This document shows, piece after piece, positions 22,027-33,066 of a DNA stretch of 64,000 nt. This DNA comes from Amborella trichopoda (lineage: Eukaryota; Streptophyta; Magnoliopsida; Amborellales; Amborellaceae), in contig NW_006497672.1 of NCBI RefSeq assembly GCF_000471905.2, forward strand, positions 1,361,334 to 1,425,333. The letters run 5' to 3'. Under the pieces are notes generated by a model. That model saw only the letters and a list, made by a program, of their open reading frames with translations, made no database searches and was not told the origin of the DNA. Each line of letters opens with the position of its first letter. Position 1 is the stretch's first letter. The position numbers and the translations under genes were made by a program.

Positions 22027-24540
22027 ATGAACTTCTTCCCTAGCACGGCTCCTACTATGGCTACGTAAGATTCCCTGTAGGATATTGCCCGGCCGAACCC
22101 CCTAACTGTTCAATGTTTTTCGGGTAGAGCCAACTTTTCGGACCATACAGAGCTCAGGATTAGGAGTGGATCCTTGAGACTCGGCTTCTAATTGAAGACC
22201 TAGATGATGGATAATGGATTGGCATGAGGTCTATTGATAGTTCCAAGGGATTGCAGCATATTGGTCCCTAGGATTGGGAAGGTTTGGTTTAGAGTCAACT
22301 GTGGAGCATTCATCATGGTCGTCTTGACTAACCAACATGGTGACTCTCTTTAGCTGGGTTTTAGATTCTAAACTTGGGTAAGAGCTAGACTCGACAACCT
22401 AAGGTAGACCTAGCCTGACGCTAAGGGCAAAACCCTAACTCAGACCTAGGCTAAGACTAGACTGGAACCTAAACCTGCTAGATTCAATGGGTTTTGGTTC
22501 AAACCTTGAACTAGGGTAAGCCTAGTCTAGCTCTAGAGGCAACTCTAAGCTACGACCTATTCTGAACCCTAGACGAAGATGTAGACTAGATGGGTGCGAG
22601 CCTCGGCTCCGATCAAGCGTGGGTCTAGGTTCGGACCTAAGTGTGAGCCTGGTTTAGACTTGAACTAAGCTGAGTGCAAGTCTAAGCTTGGACCTAGAGG
22701 GTTCTGAAACTCAGAATGGGTGTAGACCTGGACAAGATCAAGATTGAACTAGGAACGAGCTTTCGGCATAGAACAAGAGGAGGCCTTGGTTCAAACCTGG
22801 GTGTGAACTTGGTTCGGACTTGAGCTAGGCTGGGTAAAAGCTTGAACTTGGACCCAGAGTTCAGTTTACACCAAAGGCAGGCCCGAGCTGAGATCTAAGA
22901 TTAACCAAACAGAAATAAGCAAGCAAGCACATGAAAATGTTTGACCTAGTAACGTATTATAGGTAGGCTTGGCTTGAGAGTGGATTCCTAACTACTGAAA
23001 TGTGGCTAGGCTGATATAGGTCCCTGCATAGGTCTTGGCCTCCTGTTATAGGATTTTACCAGGTCCTACTATACGTGGAGTTACTTTGAGGCAAAGGATT
23101 ACGGAGGGGTGCTCACAGTTAAAGCTACATGAATCCCAACTGCCTCAGCTCTCAGTGCTAGGTTCCCCACACGCCGTTAATATGAATTTTGGGGGTCTTC
23201 GAAAAATTTGTTTTCTAGTTTTCAGGGATTCCCGGTCGGTGTGTGCTGAAGTGTGTAAAGAAGCATGCAAATGAAAATAAAGTCAAGCACACATGCACAC
23301 AATAAGAAAGAAAACAAAGTGAGCGCTCGGCATTGATCGCACCTAGCGATGCGCGCTTCGAGGCGAAACTCACTCGAAGCACAATATAGATGGAGGGGTG
23401 AGGAACCCCTAAGAATATAAAGTCAAAACAATGAGACCACTCACAGTCCATGCTAAGTCGAGCGTGGCCAGAGTTGAGGGTGACAGGGAGGGTGAGAGCA
23501 GCCCTCGACGTAAATTTATCTTCCTCGATGTATATTTATCTTTTTTCTCTTTTTTTATTTTTTATTTTTTATCTTTTTTTTAGCTTTGATGAAATATAGT
23601 TAGATTAAGTATGGAGAAAGCATGAAAAAACGATTTCATCCAAGGTTAATATACTAAAATAAAATAAAATAAAAAAGGCTAGGAGCATGACGGACTTATC
23701 TGAAGCAAAATACTTTTTTATATTTTTAAAAAATTTATTTAAGCCAAAAATTCGTGATCAAGTACAAAAAAGGCATTGGAATAGGCTTGTGTGGTACCAT
23801 AATTTTTCTGGGACCTCTGTGATTGGGCAGCATGGACCGTGTCACCCGGGCGGCACGGGTCGTGTCGCCCAAAAAAAATATGATTTATTTATTTATTTGT
23901 TATTTTTATCTTGTTTATCTTGATGAAATAAGGATACTGAAACTTGAAAAAGTATAAATATCAGATGTTTTGATGAAATAAAATTAAAACAAAGTGAAAC
24001 AAATGAACAACAGATAGAACATACCTGTATCAAGCGAAATATTTTTTTTGGTATTTTTAAACAAATTATTTTGGTCTGAAATTTTTTGAGCAATCACAAC
24101 AAAAGTCTCAGGAAAAGATCTGCAAATTTTAAAAAATTTTAGAGTTGGGCAACAGGGGGAACCAGAAAGCATGTCGCCTTGGACCTGGGCGGCATGCCCC
24201 GTGTCACCTGAGCGGCATGCCCTGTGTCGCCTGAGCGGCAAGCCTTGTGATGCCCAAAACAATTATTATTTTTTTTATTTTTTTTTATAATTTTTCCCTG
24301 TAGATATTGATAAAATAAGCTTACTGTAAACTTGGACAAACAGAAAATAAAAGGGTTTTTTGATGAAAATAAATTAAAAGGAAGCGATAGCAGATCTAAC
24401 AGAAACATTTTTTAAAAAAGATATTTTATTTTGACCTGAAAATTTGGTATCAGCCACAAAATGGTACCTAGAATATTTTTGGAAATTTTGAAAATATTCT
24501 GAGATTTTCTAAATTTTGATGCTCAGATCACGCTCGATTT
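22027..24540 (-). other. M 5' leader, non-coding
   Basis: Between PBS and gag there is no convincing gene. 22380-22900 is a degenerate repeat field of GACCTAGGCTAAG and CTAGACT-like words. 23500-23660 is AT-rich. 23640-24500 has two to three copies of a long unit with a GAAATATTTTTTTTGGTATTTTT word and a CG-rich GGGCGGCATGCC...GTGTCGCC module. Confidence 0.65.
23640..24500. repeat. Long tandem repeat with CG-rich modules
   Basis: Units of about 300-350 bases share an ATATTTTTTTTGGTATTTTTAA segment, a TTTGATGAAATAAAATTAAA segment and a CG-rich island (23836-23872, 24170-24255) of GGGCGGCACGG and GTGTCGCCC words. The same CG-rich words occur in both LTRs of M (11635-11660, 11810-11840, 25255-25330, 25480-25525). 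Confidence 0.7.
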
Positions 24541-24560
24541 GCCCCACGGCGGGCGTCAAA
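24541..24560 (-). other. M primer-binding site
   Basis: Minus strand reads TTTGACGCCCGCCGTGGGGC one base after the inferred LTR end ...GCTATAAACA. This is close to the PBS style seen in many plant Tat-group elements (TTTGGCGCCC...GTGGGGC). The tRNA cannot be named with certainty from the sequence alone. Confidence 0.65.
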
Positions 24561-24561
24561 C

Positions 24562-25831
24562 TGTTTATAGCGCAGAATCAAGCAATCTAATGATGTATAT
24601 CTCTCATATCTGACACTTTCAACTGATAAAAATAAATGAAAAATCAATGGTAGAGAAATTGGGGACAATCTAATTCAAATCTGAGATCAGATATGCCCAG
24701 AAACGAGCAGATCTACTCTCAGATCTGTGGCGGAGCCAGCGTGATCGAAGGCATCAAAAACATGATTTATTTTTTTAAGAAAACTAGTCAAAATAATATC
24801 TGTGATGTCCAAGGTGGTTGCGCCCTAGAGATGGTTCTATAACTAACGTTGTTGGGCCCTAGAGATCTAGGGTTCACTTAGGCTTAAGACGAGGGTTAGG
24901 GTTAGTCTTTCTACTCTCCTAGGGTTTCTTTTCCAGCCTAAAGTTTCTCAAAAGTCTCGTCCTCTTCTTTTTTCTTTTCTTTTTTCTTTTCTTTTTTTTT
25001 TCCTTTTTACGCCTTCTTTCAAGCCTCTCAATTTTTGTCCTCTTATAGTTACTCAAAGAGAGTTCATCTGAACGAGGGATTTGTTGGGGCGGAGTTATCC
25101 CATAACCAACAAATCCCTTGGTCAAACCCGTATTTTATTTTTTTTAAATTCAGATATGACAGACGCGAATAGAATCACGCGGCCAAACCATCCAAAATAT
25201 GACCATAAAAACATGAAAAGTGATAAAAAAAAATATTTGGGGAAAAACGTATCTAAGCGGCACGTCCCGTGTCGCCCAAGGCTGGGTGACAAGCCCCATG
25301 TCGCCTGGGCAGCACGCCCCGTGTCACCCAAACTAAAACTTGTCCAAATTGAAATATGTTTTCTTTAAGTATGTTGCTTAGCCTCTTGTGAAGCTACTAA
25401 AAACCTATGGGTCAAAACAGATTTTGTTACTATTTTTAATGAGTTTTTTGGTAAAATAGGGCATTTGCAAGATGACTTGGGCGACACACCCCATGTCGCC
25501 TGGGCGGCAATCCTCGTGTCTCCACTATCAAAAATTGTCTAAATCGAGGGTTTTTTCAATTTAATTGTCTTCTTCAGCCTCTTGTGAAGCTCTCAGAGAA
25601 AATTTGGGTCAAAATGGATTGTTTTACTATTTTTAATGATTTTTTCTATAAAACAACGCGTTTATTGGATTTCGGGTCAACACAGGCATCTGCTAGGTTT
25701 TGGGCTGGTAGAATGGTTATGGCTCCCAAGGTAAGTTGTGTGACCTATGTATTTTGGGTTTACTAGGCCAATTTGATCCTAAGGGTCTAAGAAAACCACA
25801 AAACTTGCCAGATTTAAAGCAGATGTCTACA
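24562..25831 (-). mobile_element. M 5' LTR (right copy)
   Basis: 1270 bases, bounded on the plus strand by TGTTTATAG at 24562 and TGTCTACA at 25831. It is 98 bases longer at the left end than the pairing part of the other LTR. It lacks about 120 bases that the other copy has and carries extra CG-rich modules at 25255-25330. Confidence 0.85.
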
Positions 25832-27556
25832 CGACCCTCTCTTTCTTCTCTCTTCTTTCTGTCTTTTACGGCAGTGAATGGTGCCAAGCATGACCCTCTC
25901 TTTCTTTTCTTTTCTTTTTGTCTCGCACAGCAGTCAATGCCGCCGAGCGCAACTCTCTCCTTTCCTTCTTCTTTCTGTCATGCACGGCAATGGCCACTGC
26001 CGAGCACGACCCTCTCTTTCTTCTCTCTTCTTTATGACGTGCACGGCAAAGAGCGCTGCCGAGCGGGACCTTTCTTTCTTCCTTCTTTCTATCATGCGCG
26101 GTAGCACACACTACCGGGCGTGATGTTTCTTTCTCTCTCTTTCTTCTTTGTCTTGCATGGCAGTGCATGCTGTCGAGCATGATTTCTCCTTTCTCATCTT
26201 TCTTTTTTTGATTCTTTGATCAGAGGATATGTTGAGCTTCATGCAGCCATGTTAGTCTCAACATCGAGCAGCCTAGCTATCGTGTCGATCTAGTTACCGT
26301 GCCCATCTAACTGCCATGTCAGATCAGCCGTTGTGTCAGACCAGCCATCGTGGTAGTCTTGTTGTCGAGCAGCCTAATCGTCGTACCGGTACCTACCGCG
26401 CCCAACTAACCGTTGCGTTGGTCTTGCCATTGTGCCAGTCTAGCCACCTGGTCAAAAATTTTTCCTCTCTTTAACCTTTTCTCATCTACTTATTCCTTTC
26501 TCTCTCAAAAGAAAACATTTTTCTATCTTCATCTCCAAAGGATCTGGGTGAAAAACAAATCAACGTTCATTCCTCTTTTCTCCCTTTTCAAAAGTACATC
26601 TTATCTCTGAAGAGTTCGATGAAAACCAAACCAACCTTCGTCTCTCTTCTCTTTCATTTCCAAAACATACATTACCTTTGAAGTACTAGGTGGAAATCAA
26701 ACCAGCCTTCAAATCTTTTCTTTATTTCTTTGATGTACGGGGTGAAAAGCAAACCGGTCTTCAATCAATTATTTTCTTTATTTCTTTGAAGCACTGGGTG
26801 AAAAGATGACTAGCCTTCAATCAATTCTTTTCTTTATTTCTTTGAAGCACTAGGTGAAAAGCAAATCAGCCTTCAATCTCTTCTTTCTTTATTTCTTTGG
26901 GGCACTGGGTGAAACGCAGACCAGCCTCTAATTCCTTTCTCTCTTTTCTTTGAAGTACTGGGTGAAAACCAGACCAGCCTTCAAATCATTCTTTCTTTCT
27001 TCTTTTCTTCTTTTCTTCTTTTCTTGTTTTCTTGTTTTCTTCTTTTCTTCTTTTCTCTTTCACCCTCTCTATCTCATCTTTTTCTTTCCTCCTTTATTGT
27101 AACATATGTATTAAGAGTCCCTTGTCAAGGAGACCGTAAGGCTATCACATTGACATAAACTCGATCATGCTATCTTCCATTTTTCTTTGAGTACACATGG
27201 ACATGTGCACTCACCCTATGACAAGGTGGGGTCCTCAGACGCACTTGTCTTTATTCTAATGTGTGTGTATGCTTGCAGGCAAGAATAAATAAGTCAAGGG
27301 AGGTGATTTTGAACCAGCCACAAGCCAGGGGGTGATCTAAGAGGGCGCCCATGCGAGTTAGCCCGAGCGTTTCATGGATCCATGTGAGGTAAGTCCCGCC
27401 TCACAAACCAAATTCCTCTCTCACCGGTTGGTATTCCTACTCGCATCATCCTTAGCGATTCATGAGAGAGCAGTCTCAGGTCCCGGGTCCATCTCGAACC
27501 TAAAGCCACGCCACCAGGTCATCCCGACCTGAGGGAGAGATCGAGGCATCTAACCA
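25832..27556 (+). mobile_element. A2 5' LTR, rear part
   Basis: CT-rich start with repeats of CTCTCTTTCTTCTCTCTTCT and GCACGGCAA words (25840-26200), a CAGTCTAGCC-type repeat area (26260-26450), an array at 26540-27010, then ACAAGGTGGGGTCC...CTTGTC, the acceptor-like TGCTTGCAG at 27270-27278 and GTGATCTAAGAGGGCGCCC. It ends TAACCA, three bases before the PBS. Confidence 0.78.
26540..27010 (+). repeat. GAAGCACTGGGTGAAAAGC tandem array in A2 LTR
   Basis: About eight copies at 60-90-base intervals of a unit with CTTTGAAGCACTGGGTGAAA and ACCAGCCTTCAA, separated by TTCTTTCTTT tracts. Followed by a TTTTCTTC simple repeat (27000-27060). Confidence 0.8.
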
Positions 27557-27559
27557 GCT

Positions 27560-27577
27560 TAGCTACTCCACTGGGGA
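27560..27577 (+). other. A2 primer-binding site
   Basis: TAGCTACTCCACTGGGGA, two changes from the B site TGGCGACTCCACTGGGGA, three bases after the LTR end. This is the tRNA-Arg type used by Ogre-group elements. Confidence 0.75.
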
Positions 27578-27867
27578 TACACTACCCTATCGTTGGATCA
27601 TTCTTATTTGTCTTGCCTTTCTTCTATTGCCTGCTCACTTACACACACATGTCTTCGGGATTGCTTATTGAGTCGGGGATTTTTTATCCCCACACTCTTG
27701 AGTCCATGTCGGGAACATGTTCTGCGAACCTCGTTTTTGACCTTTCTTCTAAGTGTTGACCCTGTGTAACACTCCCAGGTCTTAACCTAGATTGGAGCGA
27801 GGAGGGATCCAAAGTCCCTCACTCCCCATCTTCTAGCCTTGGTGGACCCTCCACCAAAGAACCTTGC

Positions 27868-29072
27868 ATGAGTGGCGCACCGACCACCACACACAGCATA
27901 CACCCTACTACCAGCAAGTCACTTGCCGGTCCTATTGCTCGAGGCAGCCATAAGGTCGTTCTTTCCCTTCCTGCACGAGGTAGTCCGGCTGTCAGTGCTC
28001 TTGTGGATTGCCGTAAGGCCACCCCTCACTCTCAAACACATCGAGCCCCTATAACAAGAGGCTCAACCCATGGAGGAGGAGGCCTTAAGGCTGCCACCTC
28101 CCATACATGCATCAAGGCTCATGGTCCATCCACTCGAGCTACCCTTCCGGGCAGCCCTCAGGCTGCCCTGAACCCTGTTCGGGCTCCCGTCTTCTTGGAC
28201 TTGGCCCCATATTCTTGATGCATACATATCGCACTACTCGGGTCAGCCCTCTGATTGCGCTTAGCTGAGTAAAGGAAAGACGACCCCCTTGCCGTCCTTG
28301 TCAGCACATTACCGTCTGCGAGGGGTGGTCACTAGACCATTTCACAAACACATGCTCTCAATCCTCGACCTCCTAGGGCCTGACCCATTACTCGAGTGGC
28401 ACACACACACCACCCCCACGGACAACTCCAAGCTCCTGACCAAAAGGTCACTGACCGTTGACTCCTCCCCCGTTCGTCCCTTCTCCTCTGGACGTGCCTC
28501 TCAAGACTTGGTACTCAAAATCCTTTCCTAAGAGTACACTCCTGAAGTACCCTCTTCAGACCAGCCTGACCATTGGAGCTCACAAAAGAGCTCGAGGCAA
28601 GGCCCCATTTGGTGATGAAGTCTTCCATCCCTAGTCTCTTCCCAAGCCGAAACAGAAGTCCGAGCTTAGCTTACTCCTGTTTCTGGCCCACATTACTTGT
28701 CTCATCTCATGAAGACGGCTCAGTCATGTCTAAAGAAAGTGAACCACTCGCAATCACGGTCCCAATATCGGTTCTGGAGGAAGGACGCCAGAGCCTGAGA
28801 GCCAAACATGACCGAGGCCTGCGAATAGTCCCAAGAGAAGAAGCCAAGTCACTCGAGGCAAGAAAACCTACTGATCATCTGCAGCAGAGCCTGAGATAGA
28901 AGAATCGTGCACGATTGTTAACATCATAGGAGATGATCCAATAGTGCAGCCCCTGTGGTCCTAAGATCGTTGCGAACCGATCCTAACCCAATCAGTGTAT
29001 AAAGCTCTCAATCAGAGCATCCTCAACCCCTACTGACCGACTTGCCGCACCCGGTCCGGTGTGTGGGCCAGA
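27868..29072 (+). pseudogene. A2 pre-gag ORF (Ogre ORF1-like)
   Basis: Reading frames between PBS and gag align with B, and in the last part with F. The first block has KSLAGPIARGSHKVVL, PAVSALVDCRKATPHS and STRATLPGSPQAALNP (27868-28215); B has KSLAGRVSKVCRKAAPF and TRATPRGNPP. A middle block reads FSSGRASQDLVLKILS (28480-28530), followed by a stop at the same place as in B. The last block has EESCTIVNIIGDDPIVQP and EPILTQSVYKALNQS, ending in a stop at about 29030, again as in B. Function is unknown. Ogre-group elements are known to have an extra ORF before gag, and this matches in position and size (about 500 codons). Several stops and shifts. Confidence 0.6.
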
Positions 29073-29119
29073 CCCTGACCATGCGAGAGATCAACCTTCC
29101 TTAAGAAACCATCAGTGTA

Positions 29120-29346
29120 ATGGTCATTGACGAACCAAATGACAATCAAGAAGACCGCATGAATCAGTTCGAGGGCATGATTTGCAAGATGATGGAAAAG
29201 ATCAACCTGATGGAAAGTACCCGGCCTCTTGATAACTCATCACATCAAGAAGCCAATTCTCCTCATCCAATAGATCCAGTCCCTAGGCAGTCACCTCCCT
29301 CGCATGACCACTCTTCCTCTCCATAGGTCTCTCAATCCGACATTGA
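29120..29346 (+). pseudogene. gag: A2 gag N-terminus, interrupted by C
   Basis: Begins VMVIDEPNDNQEDRMNQFEG then MMEKINLME and SSHQEANSPHPIDPVPRQSP. B has MVVSKLGDTQEERMNKFEDM and F has VMVVIQEGEEPETLMARFKD with SSYQEANSP. An in-frame stop falls after SSSP at 29324-29326, and SQSDID follows, where B has SQIDIDAMVNHSLK. Element C is inserted straight after ID. The start Met at 29120 is the same as in B, but the real Gag start could lie upstream. Confidence 0.75.
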
Positions 29347-29783
29347 TGTAAGGGCCAAGACTCTTCTGCATGGAATTCCTAACCATCGTGTGTGTAATTC
29401 CTGCCTTACTGCCGTGTGTGTAATTCTTGACCTCTGTGTGTGTGTAAATTCCTGACCATCGTGACCACTGTGTGTGTGTGTGTTTTTGATGCTGCGCGTG
29501 TTCTGTCCAGCCGCCATGCATAACGTTTTACCCTGGTGTGCGGTTAAATAGGGTGGTCCAGGGGGGGGACTTCCTCTTCTTTTTCTCCCCCTTCTTTTTC
29601 ATCACCCATGTAATGCCACCTCATTGCCACCTCACCTAGGTGCTGCCACCTCATTGCCACTTTACCTCATGCATGTGTGCCACATCAGCTCATGCATGTA
29701 GCCTCCTTCTCTCTCTTTCTTTTTTGCATGCAAGCCACTTGTCTTTGCATGTAGCCCTCTCTCTCTCTCTCTCCCCCTTAATT

Positions 29784-29790
29784 TATAAAA
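29784..29790 (+). promoter_or_regulatory. C LTR TATA box
   Basis: TATAAAA preceded by a CT-rich tract. The 3' LTR of C has TATAAA at 38955-38960 in the same context, and a CCTTTTGCTCTCTCTC tract follows in both. Confidence 0.65.
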
Positions 29791-30055
29791 GGCCCTCCCT
29801 CAGCTCATTCACCTTTTGCTCTCTCTCTCACCCACGTTTTCCCCCTTAGACTTAGAACCTTAGGCACTGAAGCCACTCTAAGGAGTTGGACAAGGGAAGG
29901 GAGTTGGAATCCCATGGTACAGGTAAATAAGATCTTCCCCATGTTTTCATGCCTTGTGTGATGCATATTCAATCTATTACTAAAGTATGAAATTGATTTG
30001 TGTTTTTTTAGTGATGCATGCTTGATTTGTTCGTAAGAACATGAAATTGAAGTGT

Positions 30056-30060
30056 GATTA
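30056..30060 (+). repeat. Left target duplication of D (GATTA)
   Basis: GATTA here and at 33067-33071 flank D exactly. Joining them restores the LTR sequence seen uninterrupted at 39229-39250 (GTGATTATGCATACGC). Confidence 0.85.
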
Positions 30061-30452
30061 TATAACGACCTAAGATATTTCTAGGTCACCTGCACGGCGG
30101 GGAGAGTGAACCATCGCCAGCTGTGTAGTGAGGAGGGGTAATGCCATTAAAGGGGTGAGAGGAGGCAGCGCCGTGCGTGAATGAAGAGAAAGGGCTAATG
30201 TCGGGCACGTAAGGGAGAAACGCTTCGCGCGTGGAGGAGTAACGGGGTGCACAAAGGGGCCAACATCATCTGTGACTAGAGAACGATGCCGCGTGAGAGT
30301 GAAATGAAGAGCAACACCAACTGCGTAGTGCTGGCTGTGTAGTGTGATTGGGAAGCGAACGCTACTTGTTGTGTGCATGTTGCCATGCGCGCCACCTGGC
30401 CAGTTGCATGCCACTTGTCCCAATTGGGCTGCCACCTACTGCTTGAGGAGCA

Positions 30453-30458
30453 TATAAG
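30453..30458 (+). promoter_or_regulatory. D LTR TATA box
   Basis: TATAAG in GCATATAAGCCCTCTCCC, followed by CT-rich DNA, as in the C LTR. Confidence 0.5.
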
Positions 30459-31685
30459 CCCTCTCCCTCCCCCTCACGCCATTTTCCACCCCTCTCTCTC
30501 TCTCTCATTCTTTCCTTCTCTCTCTCCCTCTCGAAGGCAAGTGAAGGGCGTGGAGAAGGCTCCCTTAGCTCACTGTTGGAGCAGCAAGTGGGAAAGTGAA
30601 AGAAGACTGTGGAAGGAGGATTTGGGGGGCTATGTGCAACAATCATAGATGTTTTATGCATGATGTATGGGTATATAAGAATAATCTTAGAGCCTTGAAT
30701 CTTGTGTGCTTGAATCCATGATTGTATAACATCTGTGAACAGTAATATTACGCGCCAAATATCCCTATAATTTTAGTCTAGATAGAGTGGATGGTGAATA
30801 TTTATCAACTGTGGATTGAAGGACACTGCTGTGAATGGTTTATGCTTATGCATGTATGAAGAGTTTAAGAAAGGAAAGGGGGAAAACGAATTTCCAAGAA
30901 CTATAGGTGTTTTTGCATCCAATGGTTCAGTGACCAAACGGGGTCCAAGTGAGCTCAATTCAATCTTAAATGAAATATATGTGTGTCTAATACAACTTTT
31001 ATTCTTTTGAAATTGTGATATTTTGCACATGTTAAGATTTATATTTTATAAGTAAGACTATGTCACTGTTAACAGACAACATAATTCCAACCACTGTCAT
31101 CTACCTTGCACAAAACGTTTGAACAATCAAGAAGTGCCCAAATTCTTTCAAATCACCACCATTTGAACAGTGTGTGTTTGTCCACTATAATGTTCATGTT
31201 AAAACTATGTTCAAATTCTTCATGAATGAGAAGCTATACTCTCAATTATGCAGATAGGTCACTGTGGACAGTTTTAATAAATTGCAGAATTGATGTTTCT
31301 GTTTTCATGTATTTTAGATGACCAAATGATGGCCGATTTCTTTCAAACCACAGTCATGTTAAATATTTATGAGTAAGTTGAAATCACATGTTGAGAACTT
31401 TTCGAAATTCTTCCTAATTTGAGAGTTACACGATTAAATGCGAATACATGTCACTGTGGGTAGCTATTATGAAAACTCAGAACTGATGTCATTGTTGCCA
31501 CCAATTTTGATTGACCAAAAGAGATCCCCTTTTCCTTCAACCACACCAATTGGAAGGTTTATGGAACACTTAAAATTTGCATGCAAAGATTTTCTTGAAA
31601 AAACCCCTAGATTGAAAGTTATTCCCATTTTATGGGGAATATGTCACTCTTGGCGGAACTTCCCAGAAATTGTGCATGCTAAGGT

Positions 31686-31990
31686 GTGAATGCTATGTAG
31701 TGAGTGCCATGTGATATTCAAGCAATGAGTGAAAATTCTATTTAGTGAGTGTTATGTGATATTCAGGTAATGAGTGAGAATGTTATTTAGTGAGTGTTAT
31801 GTGATATTCAAGTGATAAATGAGAATGTTATTCAATGAGTGTCATGAATTATTCATTTGTTAAGTGTGAATGCCATATAATGACTGCCATGTGATATTCA
31901 TGTACTAGATGTGAATGCCATTTAATGAGTGCTAAATAATGAAATTTTATGTGTTGGCAATGTGATATGCATTAAGTGCCAAAGTGATGA
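31686..31990 (+). repeat. About 50-bp tandem array in D
   Basis: Five to six copies of a unit with TTTAGTGAGTGTTATGTGATATTCA and GTGAATGCC words, spaced by about 50 bases. Confidence 0.75.
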
Positions 31991-33066
31991 ATGTTAAGTG
32001 AAGAGTGATCTGATAGCATGCTCCAAGCATGACCCTCTATTGTGTTTGATAATAGTGACATGATTCAATGACGCCACACACGGGTTACCCGTGGTGGTAT
32101 GATGTGACTTGATAAGAGAGTAAGGCCAGCAATGTTCCCTAACTCCCTATATGATAGGAGGGGAGTTAGGTAGAAAGTATAAAGGGTGGGTCACGCCTCC
32201 TGAAATTTAGTGTATTATAAGAAGTAAATAGTGAAACGTGCCTTGAAAAGCAAGTGCCTATCAAAAGCCCCAAAGTGCGTTGGGGACTGTGTGTGTGAAT
32301 GCAAAGGCATTACCGAATGAGACACTCATTGTCATTGCCCTCTTTCTCGAGTAATGGTAGAAATCCTAGACAATGGGATTGGCTTGGCATGCTAAATATG
32401 GCTTCTACTTTGGGAGTAGGTGAATATGAGTTAGTAGTTAACAATTGAATGTGTGACTGTGAATGTTGTTAGTGATACTGGTTTTATGATAATCATGATA
32501 TGATAATCATGAATATATTGGAAAGATTGCTAACAGGATACTTTTTCCATTATGATTGCTTATAGATAAAAGAATTCTTTATAATGCCAGAATAGATATG
32601 TTGTAGATGCATAACTTCTAGGTCCTCTTATTGGGCTTTATAACTCATTCCTCTTTTTCCAACCCTGTAGAGTAGAAGTTGCAGGTTAAAGGACTGCTGG
32701 TTGGGGGAGATCGATCTGGCCGGTGAAGGCTTGTATCTGTGAAGAAGACATTTTGCTTGTATGTGTTTATTGGTAGTGGGCCATGTTCTGGGTGACAATT
32801 TGGAACTCTGGATTTTTGTAATTTAGGTCTTCTGTGCCTTGAACAGATGTACCACTTCAAGAAGTTTATGCAATGACATAAATCTTAGTTCTTCTTTTAC
32901 CTAGTTCTTGTGCTTGTGTTAGAGTTTCTTTACTTTCTTGGTTTGCCTGAGTTACCGCTTTATCAAAGAAACGCGCCACTCTGTCTTGAGTAGCATTCAC
33001 TACTTTTGGATCACAAACCCGCACCTTGCTAGTGAACGGTAGGTGTTAGGGGGCAGGGTCATGACA

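Larger units (their letters stand above)
10891..25831 (-). mobile_element. M: Tat-lineage Ty3/gypsy element, 14.9 kb
   Basis: Minus-strand element with LTRs at 24562-25831 (5') and 10891-12154 (3'). Reading leftwards, it has a PBS, leader, gag, protease, RT, RNase H, a second RNase H and integrase, then a repeat-rich 3' region and a polypurine tract. The second RNase H after the first is a hallmark of the Tat group (including Ogre). All genes carry stops or shifts, and the first integrase catalytic Asp is replaced, so it cannot move by itself. The left LTR lacks the last 98 or so bases on its outer side, and no matching target duplication is seen (GAAAG versus CGACC). Confidence 0.9.
25832..29346 (+). 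mobile_element. A2: 5' part of an Ogre-like element
   Basis: Plus-strand fragment: rear part of a 5' LTR, PBS, pre-gag ORF and first part of gag, aligning with B 41300-45620. It is interrupted by C at 29347. The rest of A2 would lie beyond B and is not seen. Its LTR part overlaps, in LTR coordinates, the LTR of A1, so A1 and A2 LTRs are two different copies. Confidence 0.8.
29347..30060 (+). mobile_element. C 5' LTR, first segment
   Basis: Starts TGTAAGGGCCAAGACTCTTC and aligns with 38509-39233 (3' LTR). It holds TGTGTGTAATTC repeats (29380-29480), a CT-rich tract, a TATA box at 29784 and the GGCACTGAAGCCACTCTAAG landmark. Interrupted by D after GATTA. Confidence 0.85.
30061..33066 (+). mobile_element. 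D: solo LTR related to C
   Basis: 3006 bases starting TATAACGACC (TG mutated to TA) and ending GGTCATGACA, with 5-base GATTA duplications on both sides. No PBS, gag or second LTR is seen, so it is a solo LTR. Its last 450 bases resemble the C LTR end (GGGCTTTATAACTCATTCC versus GGGCTTTATAGCTCGTTCC; CACTCTG...AGTGGCATTC). It contains a TATA box at 30453 and a 50-bp array at 31686-31990. The rest (30700-31680, 31990-32620) is AT-rich non-coding sequence with no gene. Confidence 0.85.

Noticed and set aside
24885-24905. GGGTTAGGGTTAG, telomere-like
   Set aside because: Only two units within an LTR; no array.
30061-33066. D considered as a full non-autonomous element
   Set aside because: No second LTR, PBS or polypurine tract inside; it fits a solo LTR.
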